A DNA stretch of 64,000 nucleotides, from contig CAVPYN010000008.1 of assembly GCA_963709995.1 (NCBI GenBank), forward strand, positions 124,001 to 188,000, in the 5' to 3' direction. Positions 53,807-63,291 of the stretch are shown piece after piece (the first letter of the stretch is position 1; every line of letters starts with the position of its first letter). The DNA comes from JAUIIK01 sp963709995. GTDB lineage: Bacteria; Chloroflexota; Chloroflexia; Thermomicrobiales; CFX8. A program made the position numbers and the translations under genes. A model generated the notes under the pieces. It ran no database searches. It saw only the letters and a program-made list of their open reading frames with translations, and was not told the DNA's origin.

Positions 53807-54852
53807 GAACGATTCCCTGGCCTTCTGTGGCTGTTCCAATCCTCCACAATCCCTGGCCAGCGTTGACAAACGCCGATTCGAACCTGGGTGCACATTCTTG
53901 ACCCACGGAAAGCAGCAACCCTCCAGAAGTTTCTGGACCGAAGAGCAAGGCGCTAAGCCATTGAGGCACGTCCTGCTCCTCTGTGACGCCACATTCCGGC
54001 AGGTCGCGATAGTAGTCGCGATTGCGATGGCCACCGCCTGGGATGCGACCTTCGGTCGCGTAGCGCTCGGCGCCAGGCAAGAGTGGAACGTCTTGGGCCA
54101 TGATGCGCAAGCCGACGCCGCTTCGGATCGCCATTTCAGTTGCATGGCCCATTAGTCCGAAGCCAGTGATGTCCGTGCATCCAGTCGCGCCGTTGTCCCT
54201 CGCGATGCCACTTGCCTCCATGTTGAGCATCTGCATGCTCGCGATCGCAGCGTCGACGTCAGATTGATCCGCCGCCTCCTGCTTGAGGGCGGTCGTCACG
54301 ACGCCGGTGCCAAGAGGCTTGGTCAAGTAGAGCGCGTCGCCCGGACGAATGCCGGCTTTCGTCAGTATTTTCGCCGGGTCGATTGAGCCAGTGACGATCA
54401 GGCCGTATTTCGGCTCGGCGTCGGTCACCGTGTGGCCACCAGCGATAACAATGCCGGCTTCGGCGGCTTTGTCTGCACCACCTTCGAAATATCCGGGAGA
54501 GGATCGCGAGATCGAGATCCTCCGGAAAGGCGGCAACGTTCAGCGCGAAGAGCGGGTCGCGCCCCCATCGCGAAAACGTCGCTCATTGAGTTTGCGGCCG
54601 CGATGGAGCCATAGATGTACGGATCATCGACGATGGGGGTGAAGAAATCCACCGTCTGGACGATGGCATGCGTTCGTCGTCGAGTTGAAAAACAGCGGCG
54701 TCGTCGCTCGTCTGGAGACCGACAAGAATTCTCGGATCAGTTCGAGTGGCGAGAGGGCGCAGCACCTGCGCCAGCGCGGCCGGGGCCAGCTTGGAAGCTC
54801 AGCCGGCACGAGAAGAGAGTGTTGTCAGCCTGATCTCATTTCGTGTCTGCAT
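53799..54852 (-). CDS. selD: Selenophosphate synthetase with in-frame UGA (selenocysteine) and frameshifts
   Basis: SelD makes selenophosphate from selenide and ATP. The gene opens with ATG 54852 and reads RLTTLSSRAG, then TGA at codon 18 (54799-54801), then ASKLAPAALAQVLRPL in the same frame. In SelD this residue is the catalytic Cys or Sec, so the UGA most likely encodes selenocysteine. The frame then holds VGLQTSDDAAVFQLDDE, shifts near 54655 to DFFTPIVDDPYIYGSIAAANSMSDVFAMG, and shifts again near 54555 to the intact C-terminal half (EGGADKAAEAGI, ITGFGLMGHATEMA, LFGPETSGGLL). Restored length is about 350 residues. ksgA follows with overlap. Confidence 0.92.
54799..54801 (-). other. Probable selenocysteine codon (UGA) in selD
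   Basis: This UGA is codon 18 and replaces the catalytic cysteine of SelD. The frame is continuous from the ATG at 54852 through the UGA and 12 codons further to conserved sequence. A GGCGCAG-GTG-CTGCGCC hairpin begins 26 bases downstream on the mRNA and is a candidate for the SECIS element, within the usual distance for bacteria. Confidence 0.75.
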
Positions 54853-54994
54853 CGTTCGCTGCCATTCCGCGGTTGCTTGACTGGCGCGTTTGTGATGTGG
54901 CGCCGGACTGTGAAGTCGACTAGCCTAATTGAACCAGAGGACGGGGGCTGAAAGCCGAATCCCTTTGAACGGAACAGAGAAAGGGATCGCTGAA

Positions 54995-55822
54995 ATGACG
55001 ACGTCAACCCGAGAGTTGGTTGATATTGCCCTCGAAATGGCTGAGATGGATGCCTTGCCGTCGGACAGCACAGTCTATATCAGTGGGTCCAACCTGAGCC
55101 GGATCATGTTTGGTATCGATATTGGTCCAGCCGAGTTGTTGCTTGCCCGGGAGTTGGAATGTGACGCCGTGCTCGCGCACCATCCCGCGGGAGGCGCGTC
55201 AACATTGCGTTTTCCCGAGGTGCTCCAGAAGCAGATTGATTTCATGGTCGACCATGGCGTGTCGGATACTGCGGCGCGCGAGGCGGCGCAACCGTTCATC
55301 ACGAGCTCGACGATGGCGGCGCACAGCCGCGAATCACGATCGTGTGCCCTCGTTCGCCGGCTCCTTCGCATGCCTTTTCTCAACCTGCATCTCCCACTTG
55401 ATGAGGTGGGCAGGCGCATTATGTTGCCACGATCGACGATCATCTCGTGAGTCTCGATCGCGCGCCGGTCGTTCAGGACGCGATCGACGGGTTGATGACG
55501 TTGCGGAATACCAGACCGCGCCAACACGCATCATGGCGCCGGTGGGCACGTTGGATAGTCCACTTGGACGGGTTGCCGTCGTACACGGCGCCGGCACGAA
55601 CGGTGGCGCTCGAATAGCGCTCGGCGTATTTCGAGGCTGGTGTGGGCACGGTTCTGTACATCCATTGCGCGGGCGGCGAAGTTACAGCCAACTTCAGGAA
55701 ACCGGAGGTGGGAACCTGATCGTTGCCGGGCACATCGCGAGCGACCTCGTTGGGATCAACCGGTACGTCGCAGAGCGTTGAAGCGCATAGGCGTGGAAGT
55801 TGTCCGGATAAGCGGACTCTAG
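54995..55822 (+). CDS. NIF3-like dinuclear metal protein (frameshifted)
   Basis: The first frame (MTTSTRELVDIALEMAEMD ... GIDIGPAELLLARELECDAVLAHHPAGG) matches the start of a NIF3/DUF34 protein, with the metal histidines in AHHP. Later frames continue with DDHLVSLDRAPVVQDAIDGLM, MAPVGTLDSPLGRVAVVHGAGTNGG, YFEAGVGTVLYIHCAGGEV and VAGHIASDLVGINRYV, ending GVEVVRISGL. At least four single-base indels (near 55430, 55505, 55605 and 55720) are needed. NIF3 proteins bind two metal ions; their biochemical role is poorly defined. ATG 54995 has AAAGGGA upstream. It is divergent from selD. Confidence 0.75.
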
Positions 55823-55863
55823 ACCCGTATCCGATGTTGCGGACAATTCTTTGTCCGTACAGC

Positions 55864-55892
55864 TTGCGCGACGAAATCCAAGCGTTTATCAT
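55864..55892 (+). promoter_or_regulatory. Candidate sigma-A promoter of groES-groEL
   Basis: TTGCGC (55864-55869), a 17-base spacer and TATCAT (55887-55892) lie directly upstream of the CIRCE operator. The -10 is a good match and the -35 only partial. The geometry relative to CIRCE is as in other groE operons. Confidence 0.6.
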
Positions 55893-55901
55893 CGTGGTCG
55901 A

Positions 55902-55928
55902 TTAGCACTCTGAGGTTGAGAGTGCTAA
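55902..55928 (+). promoter_or_regulatory. CIRCE operator of the groE operon
   Basis: A perfect CIRCE: TTAGCACTC, nine bases, GAGTGCTAA, identical in both arms to the element before hrcA. HrcA encoded at 14113-15169 should bind here and repress groES-groEL in the absence of heat stress. Confidence 0.97.
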
Positions 55929-55993
55929 TATTGGGAAGGTAGCTATGCCGCGCGTGTCGCGGCTCGAAATGAGAAATGAGGAGGTACGTCAAG

Positions 55994-56298
55994 GTGACAC
56001 TGAATGGTCATCTGACACCGCTTGGGAGATCGCGTAGTCGTGAGACCGACGCACCGCGACGAAGTTACGAAGAGTGGCATCGTTCTTCCCGACACCGCCA
56101 AGGAAAAGCCGCAGCGTGGCGAAGTCGTTGCGGTCGGCAAGGGACGCTTCGACGAAGACGGCGATCGCATTCCAATGGAAGTGTCGGCTGGCGACAAGGT
56201 GCTTTTCGCGAAGTACGCCGGGACCGAATTCAAGCTTGACGATGATGAGTTCCTGATTCTGTCCGAGAAGGACATTCTGGCGATCGTTCAAGGACTAA
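55994..56298 (+). CDS. groES: Co-chaperonin GroES (two indels)
   Basis: GroES caps the GroEL cavity. GTG 55994 follows GAGGAGGT at ideal spacing and reads TLNGHLTPLG. One extra base near 56023 moves the frame to GDRVVVRPTHRDEV, KSGIVLPDTAKEKPQRGEVVAVG, and GDKVLFAKYAGTEFKLDDDEFLILSEKDILAIVQG. A second extra base near 56294 hides the TAA at 56296; without it the frame would run on into groEL. The corrected protein has about 100 residues, normal for GroES. It lies 65 bases after CIRCE. Confidence 0.93.
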
Positions 56299-56368
56299 CG
56301 CGTCTGCCAGGCAGATCACGCCTGGCTTCTATGTTTTACAGTATCAGCAAAAAGGAGGGAATCACGCT

Positions 56369-58012
56369 GTGCCAAAACAGCTTGAATTCAATGAAGACGC
56401 CCGTCGTTCGCTGAAAGCCGGCGTCGACACGCTCGCGAACGCGGTCAAGACGACCCTCGGCCCGAAGGGCCGCAACGTCGCACTCGACAAGAAGTTCGGC
56501 GCTCCGACCGTCACCCATGATGGTGTCACGGTCGCCAAGGACATCGAACTCGAAGATCCGTTCGAGAACATGGGCGCACAGCTGCTCAAGGAAGCTGCCC
56601 TCAAGACGAACGATGTCGCCGGTGACGGCACGACCACTGCGACAGTGCTCGCTCAGGCGATCGTTCACGAAGGCCTGCGCAATGTCGCCGCTGGCGCGAA
56701 TCCGATGCTGATCAAGCACGGTATCGAGCAGGCTCGCGACGCTGCGTTGTCGAGTACCTCAAGGGACTCGCCGTCGACGTCCAGGGCAAGGAAGATATCG
56801 CCCAGGTCGCTTCGATTTCGGCCGCGGACCATGAGATCGGCGAACTGATCGCCGACGTCATGGACAAGGTCGGCAAGGACGGTGTCATCACCGTCGAAGA
56901 GTCCAAGGGGCTCGAGTACGAGGTCGAGTTCACCGAGGGCATGCAGTTCGATCGCGGCTACATCTCCCCCTACTTCGTGACCAACACGGAGCGCATGGAA
57001 GCTGAACTCGACGATCCCTATCATTCTCATCACCGACAAGAAGATCTCGAGCGTCCAGGATCTCCTGCCCGTGTTCGAGAAGGTGCTCCAGACCGGCACG
57101 AAGAACTTCGTGATCGTTGCCGAGGATGTCGACGGCGAAGCGCTCGCCACGCTGGTCGTCAACAAGCTGCGCGGCATCGTCAACGTGCTCGCGGTCAAGG
57201 CCCCGGGCTTCGGCGACCGTCGCAAGGAAATGCTGCGCGACATCGCGATCTCTGACCGGTGGCACGGTGATCTCAGAAGAAGTCGGCCGCAATCTCGAAG
57301 GCGCGACGCTGGAAGATCTCGGTCGTGCGCGCCGCGTCGTTTCGACCAAGGACGACACGACAATCGTCGAAGGCTCCGGCGACGAAGGCCAGATCAAGGG
57401 TCGCATCGAGCAGATCAAGAGCCAGATCGAGATCGACGACGTCCGACTTCGATCGCGAGAAGCTCCAGGAGCGTCTCGCGAAGCTCAGCGGTGGCGTGGC
57501 CGTCATCAAGGTTGGCGCTGCGACCGAGACCGAGCTCAAGGAGAAGAAGCACCGCGTTGAGGACGCGCTGTCGGCTACACGCGCTGCTGTCGAAGAAGGT
57601 CTCGTACCAGGTGGCGGCGTTTCGCTGGTCCAGGCGACTTCGGCCCTGGAGAGTGTCGAGGCTGAAGGCGATATCGCTCACCGGCGTCAACGATCCTGCG
57701 CCGTGCTCTCGAAGAGCCGATGCGCGGTATCGCTCAGAACGCTGGCCTCGATGGCTCGGTCATCATTAGCGAGATTCGCCGAAAGCTCGGCAGAGGGCAA
57801 CACGAACGTCGGCTATGACGTCATTCGTGGCGAGTATGGCGATATGTTCGAGCTTGGCATCACCGACCCGGTCAAGGTCACTCGCTCGGCAGTCGAGAAC
57901 GCAGCTCAATCGCAGCGATGATCCTCACGACCGGCGCGCTCATCAGCGACAAGCCGGAAGAGGGCGGTGGCATGCCGGCGATGCCCCGGGCATGGGCGGC
58001 ATGGACTACTAG
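56369..58012 (+). CDS. groEL: Chaperonin GroEL (many frameshifts)
   Basis: The 60-kDa chaperonin can be followed from GTG 56369 (AAAGGAGGGA upstream) to the TAG at 58010. Conserved blocks appear in all three frames: KTTLGPKGRNVAL, AGDGTTTATVLAQAI, DKVGKDGVITVEES, EGMQFDRGYISPYFVTN, KAPGFGDRRKEMLRDIA, ERLAKLSGGVAVIKVG, EDALSATRAAVEEGLVPGGG and DPVKVTRSAVENAA. The C-terminus is GGMPAMPG...GGMDY. Frame changes fall near 56745, 57010, 57255, 57440, 57675, 57790, 57905 and 57985. The protein is about 545 residues once restored. A strong terminator follows. Confidence 0.95.
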
Positions 58013-58034
58013 TCCATCGCAAGATAGACAACAA

Positions 58035-58073
58035 GAATCGCCGCCCCGGTCGGGGCGGCGATTCTTCATTTTG
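58035..58073 (+). terminator. Bidirectional terminator between groEL and ggt
   Basis: A 14-pair stem GAATCGCCGCCCCG/CGGGGCGGCGATTC (58035-58048 and 58051-58064) is followed on the plus strand by TTCATTTTG. On the minus strand TTGTTGTC follows, so it can serve the convergent gamma-glutamyltransferase gene as well. Confidence 0.88.
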
Positions 58074-59848
58074 TCAAACCACGTCTTTGGAGCCAGATGC
58101 GGGTGGCAGGACGCGGCGGATGGCTACGCCACATCGCGTCTTCGTCGGAGCCATCAGGCAGCGTCGCGTCGCCGCCTGAGAAGCCCATTGGCGCGCCGTC
58201 TGCACGCCAGCAGGCGACACCCTTCCATCATTCCGCTTTCAGGATCGAATCGAATGCCGTTCATGCCGCCAGCAACGCGGAACACCGAATTGACCAGATG
58301 CCCACGCGACTCCAGTTCGGCTTTGAGCTGCACCGAAGTCCGCATAGCCCGATTCGATCTCAAGTTCTGGGCCGCGATCCCACATCCGCGGAGCTTCCAC
58401 AGCTTCCTGCATCGACATGCCGTGGTCAATGACGTTGGAGATGGCCTGTATGACGCTGCCAAAAATACGCACACCGCCCGGCGTACCGAGGGCCATGTAA
58501 GGGCTGGCCGTCCTTGAGCACGATCGTGGGCGACATTGAGGAAAGTATGCGCTTGCCGGGCGCTATCGAGTTCGTCCGTCCCGGATTGGGGTCCATCAAG
58601 TGCATGCAGTTGTTGAGTAGCATCCCGGTTCCGGGAACGGTGACTTTGGATCCGAATCCGCCATTCAGCGTTTGCGTCGTCGTCACGACGTTGCCGTCCG
58701 CGTCCATCGCGCAGCAATGGGTCGTCGAGACCGATTCGCCATCGGATGGCGTCGCCGCCTGATAGCTGCGAGCTGTTGACAGTTCGATCTGGTGCGACGC
58801 TCGTCGGCGTACGCCTTCGATGTCAGCCAATCAACCGGTACATCGGTCGAAGACGGGTCGGCCATGTGCTCGAAGCGATCCGCAAATGCGATCTTCATCG
58901 CCTCTGCAAGCAGATGGACATGATCGCGGTGAACCGAAGCCCATCTCTCCGACGTCGTAACCCTCCAGAATGTTAAGCATCTGGACGATGTGGGTGCCAC
59001 CGGAGGAGGGCGGCGCCATCGACACGATGTCGTATCCTCGGTAGGTGCCGGTCACTGGAGCGCGTTCGTGAGACCTGTATCCGTTGATGTCGTCCAGCGT
59101 GAGCAACGCCACCGTTAGCGGCCATTTCGTCGGCGATCGCTTCGTCCGAGCGGTCCGCCATAGAGGTACTCCGCGCCATGCACGTCCGATTGCTTCGAGG
59201 GTGTTTGCGTAATCGTCCTCTGAAGAATCGACTGTCGACACGGGCGGCGCGCCTCCTGGCAGGAACACTGCAGGCTGTCGCTGGGAAGCGGGCCAGATCG
59301 GATGCCGTCATCTTGATGATTTCTCGCAGATATGGACTTACGCGGAAGCCTGAGCGAGCGTAGCGGACGGCAGGCGCAACGACCTGATCGAGGCTAAGCC
59401 GACCGTAACGCTCTACCGCCGTAGCCCATCCCAGGAGCGAGCCTCCTGTAGGCAACCGCGAGATGGCCGGTGTTGTTCAGATCGCCTTCGACATCGTTGT
59501 CGAGGTTGCCGGGAATCGGGGTTGAACATGTCGTCGGACGCCGCCGACGGTACGGTTGCATAGTTGTCGATCGTTGTCGTCGTGCCGTCCGCAAGTCTAA
59601 TGACGATGAATCCCGCGCCAAAGATCGTCGTCATCATCGGTTCGACGACGGAGAGCGCGAACATCGTGGCGATCGCGGCATCGACGGCGTTGCCGCCGAT
59701 CATCAACATCTCGTTGCCTGCCATGGACGCCGAGTGGATGATTCGAGGTGACCATTCCCCTTCGCCGCCAGAAGCAGGTTGCTTGACGGTCTTCGTAGCG
59801 CTCCGCGATTCCGACGCACTCGTCCGCTTCCCGTTCAAGGATTGACAT
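58066..59848 (-). CDS. ggt: Gamma-glutamyltransferase family protein (frameshifted)
   Basis: An N-terminal nucleophile hydrolase that splits gamma-glutamyl bonds. Starting at ATG 59848, fragments in three frames read ASMAGNEMLMIGGNAVDAAIATMFALSVVEP, YGRLSLDQVVAPAVRYARSGF, PVTGTYRGYDIVSMAPPSSGGTHIVQML, SVSTTHCCAMDADGNVVTTTQTLNGGFGSK with the processing threonine in STTH, GTPGGVRIFGSVIQAISNVIDHGMSMQEAVEAPR, and GHLVNSVFRVAGGMNGI. The ending GVACWRADGAPMG leads to TGA at 58066-58068. Many indels (more than six) are present. The order matches the heavy and light chain parts of the GGT precursor. No signal peptide is seen, so it may be cytosolic. Confidence 0.88.
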
Positions 59849-61480
59849 GCTGGTTCCTTTCCCGATCTATCAGGCTTCGTAACACGAATTCGCCGCCAAT
59901 GATTGTTGCGCTGACTGTCAGATCCCGGCTAGCGATTCGGGTTCGATCGAGCGTGGATCTTCTTCCAGGATCACGAAATCTGCCAGCATGCCGGGTTGAA
60001 TCGCGCCCTTCTCATGCTCTTCGAAGGTTGTGAAAGCTCCGGCCGTCGTGAACATCTCAAGTGCTTCCTCAACGGTGACCGCTTCTTCCAGCGCATAGGA
60101 CTGTCCCGATCCGGTGCGTTCGGTAACCGCCGCCTGGACCGATTTCAGCGGGTTGAATGCTGAGACCGGACAGTCGGACGAGAATACGAGCGGGATGCCC
60201 TCGATCGAGAAATGATCGGAACGGGTAGGTCAGCTGGATGCGCTCGAGACCCAGATGGCGGATGAACCCGTCGCCATATTCGTTGATGAACACTGGCTGC
60301 GAAACGGGCAGTAACTCCGAGCCGCGCAATGCGGTCGATGATGTCGGGGCGACAGATACCGCAGTGTTCGATGCGGTGGCGATGGTCAGCGCGCGGCATT
60401 TCTGTCAGCGCCAGCTCGTAGGCGTCCAGCACCATGTCGATCCCGCGGTCACCGATGGCATGAATGGCAATCTGATAACCGAGGCGGTGGGCGTGGAGCA
60501 CATAGCCGTCGAGCCGTTCCTGCGGACATCATCGTCAGGCCCAGATTGTCTTCGGCTGGGTCTTCGAGGAACGGGATGGTGACGGCAGCAGTCCGTCCGA
60601 TCAACGAGCCATCGATGAACATCTTGATCGGACCGATGCGAAGCCGGTCGCTGCCGAGTCCCTGCATGATTCCGAGGTCGTCGATCTGGGGCAGGAGATT
60701 CTCGCGTATCATCATGCTCGTGCGAAGTTTCAGGTCACCGCGGCGCCACCGCCAATTGATAGGCACGGATTCGATCGGCCGAATCGGAGCCCGCATCCTG
60801 AGAGCTGGTGATGCCAGCTCTGACGTAGGCGTCGTTGCAGACGCTTCAGTGCCTGGACGAAGTCTTCTACGGTTGGTGGAGGGATCACCGCGCGAATTGG
60901 GCTCTTGTGCTGTTTCGTGAAGGACTCCGGTCTGGTTCGCCGTGCTCATCGCGAACAAAGTGGCCGCCTTCGGGGTCAGTCGTGTGCAGCGATCACACGC
61001 CGCGAGCGCCAGCGCGAGGCTGTTGACCGCGGCAAGATGGCCCGATCCATTCACGATCATGACCGGATGATCGGTCGTCGCGCTGTCGAGATCCTGGCGG
61101 TTAGGATGGCGACGATCCTCAAGCTTGTTGTCGTCGTATCCTCGCCCGATCACCCAGGTGCCTTTGGGTTGTGACGCGGCACGGGCGCCAACAGCGCCGA
61201 CGATATCGTCGATTGACGTCACTGCCGGGTAGCCGCAATCGATGTACTGGAGGGTCTCACCGAATCCGATCATGTGGTTGTGAGCTTCGTTGAAGCCCGG
61301 CATCATCGTCCTGCCCGCAAGGTCGTACCGCTTCGCGGCGGCTGGCAGCGCCGCGCTTACCTGTTCGATGGGGCCAGTGGCGATGATCCGGTCGCCCATA
61401 GCCCCGACGGCTTCGACGGTGGGATGCGTCTTGTCCATTGTGAGAATCGTGCCCCCGAAAAACAGCCTAGCGTCTACCAA
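59835..61480 (-). CDS. Amidohydrolase family 3 (YtcJ-like) protein (frameshifted)
   Basis: From ATG 61480 the N-terminal frame reads FFGGTILTMDKTHPTVEAV and TMMPGFNEAHNHMIGFGET with the metal HxH, then GYDDNKLEDRRHPNRQDLD and VMIVNGSGHLAAVNSLAL. Frame changes near 60990, 60840, 60740, 60530 and 60230 follow. Later blocks are GPIKMFIDGSLIGRTAAV, LGYQIAIHAIGDRGIDMVLDAYE, HRIEHCGI, FSSDCPVSAFNPL and GAIQPGMLADFVILEEDP, ending IIGGEFVLRSL. Members hydrolyse amides or N-acyl groups on varied small molecules; the substrate is unknown. The stop lies 14 bases inside the ggt gene, so the two are co-translated. Confidence 0.85.
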
Positions 61481-61634
61481 TGGAAGGCCCTTCTGTTGAT
61501 GGTGTTCTTTTTCAGGTTCAATTCGTCAGGCGACACTAGACGGGCATAATCCGCCGTGTCAAGCACTGATCTTCGTGAGCGGGTACAATCCCGCGAATCA
61601 GCCGGGGATGCGATGGACAAGGTGAAGTGACGCC

Positions 61635-63291
61635 GTGGAACTGGTGGAAGTTCGGGTACTCGATGGTCCGAACATGTTTCGGATGGAACCGCTCATTAAG
61701 GTGGAGCTTCGTTTAGGTTCTCGTGAGGACCATGAACGAGTCATCGACAAGGTGAGCGGACGAATCGTTGAGCTTCATCGGCTACTGGGCCTCGAGCAGC
61801 CTCAGGTTAGCCTGCATCGGATGGACGACCACGACCACGTTGTCGTTGGGTTCGATTGGTTCTTCCGGTCGGCTGCGTCGGGAATCGGGCAAGTCGCCGT
61901 GGACTTGTCGACCGATGTCGATGATCCACACGTGTTGCGGAAGCTGGCGATGCGCCTTGACGAGGATCGGCGTGACCAGGACCACCCCCTCTGGGTGCAA
62001 GATGGTGAGCGCACGACGCCCGCAGTAGGAGTCACCGGCACTAATGGCAAGACGACGACCACGCGATTGCTGGCGCACATCGCTCACGAAGCCGGCCATC
62101 GTGTGGGATGGTCATCCTCGACCGGTGTTTATATCGAGGGTGAAGAGGTGCTGAAGGGGACTATTCGGGACCGAGCGGCGCCCGGCGGGTGCTCGAGGAT
62201 CCAGCGGTGGATGTCGCGATGCTCGAAACGGCCCGTGGAGGAATCCTCCTGCGGGGACTTGCCTACGAATCGAACGATGTCGGTGTCTTTCTCAACGTCA
62301 GCGCCGATCATCTTTCGTTGCAGGGTGTTGAGACGCTGGATTCACTTGCCGAAGTCAAAGGCGTCGTTGTCCGAGCGACGCGGCCAGATGGCCTGGTGGT
62401 GCTGAACGCCGACGATCCGCTAGTTCTTGGCTACAAGAACCGGGTACGTGCGCCGGTTCTGCTTCTTTCTCGCAATCCAGACAGCGACGTGATCGTCAGT
62501 CACACCGCAGGCGGAGGTATGGCGATCGTCAGCGATCACGACAGGTTGGTCTTGATTCAGGGCCAGTCGGTGCAACCGCTGATCGCAGTTGAGCATATCC
62601 CGATCGCCTACGGCGGCGCGGCACCCTTTATGGTCGAAAATGCGATGGCAGCGGCCGGCGCGGCGATTGGATTGGGACTCAATGTTGACCAGATCGTGGA
62701 CGGCCTGGAGTCTTTTCGTAGTGACTCCAGCAGCAACAAGGGGCGTTTGAATGTCTTCGAGGTGGATGGGCGCACGATTGTGATTGACTACGCCCACAAT
62801 GACACCGGATTGGCGGGTCTTGCCGGTTCTGCCGGGCAATCTCAATCGATCAGGCGCGGCTCCACGTGGTTATCGGGACGGCCGGAGATCGCCGGGACGA
62901 GGATTTCCGGGCACTGGGGCAACTCGCGCGACAACGGGCGGATGATGTGTATCTCAAGGATACGCCGGGTTATCTGCGTGGGCGGAAAGTGGGCGAGATG
63001 CCGGCGAGGATGCGGGAAGGATATGATCGATCCCACGGTGGTGGCGTTCTGATTGGCGAGTATGTGGATGAGTTCGCCGCCTACACGGCAGCGATCGATC
63101 GGGCCGGCTGTGGCGACATCGTTGCCGTCATGTGTCAGGTCGATCAGGATCGCATTATCGAGGAGATAGAGCGGCGCGGCGGGGGCGAACGGACGCAAGG
63201 GCTGACACGCCGGGCGTCGGTCACGTATGATCATCGGAATAGTTGTCGGGCAGGTGCTTGTAGCGATGAGGCGAATTCTTGGGTGACATAA
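61635..63291 (+). CDS. Cyanophycin-synthetase-like Mur ligase without ATP-grasp module (frameshifted)
   Basis: GTG 61635 opens with VRVLDGPNMFRMEPLIKVELRL, resembling the N-terminal domain of cyanophycin synthetase CphA. About 135 residues in, the Mur-ligase P-loop VTGTNGKTTTTRLL follows, then TGVYIEGEEV. After a shift near 62160 come GPSGARRVLEDPAVDVAMLETARGGIL, LNVSADHLSLQGVETLDSLAEVK, VLNADDPLVL and VIDYAHNDTGLAGL. Further shifts near 62815 and 62860 lead to GDRRDEDFRALGQLA and SHGGGVLIGEY near the C-terminus. CphA normally has an ATP-grasp domain of about 300 residues between these parts; none is present. It should form amide bonds with ATP, but the product is unknown. A cyanophycinase gene follows directly. 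Confidence 0.82.

Noticed and set aside
56369..58012. Reading groEL as a decayed pseudogene
   Set aside because: All conserved blocks are present in order across the three frames, with a normal promoter, CIRCE, ribosome site and terminator; scattered sequencing indels explain the breaks better.
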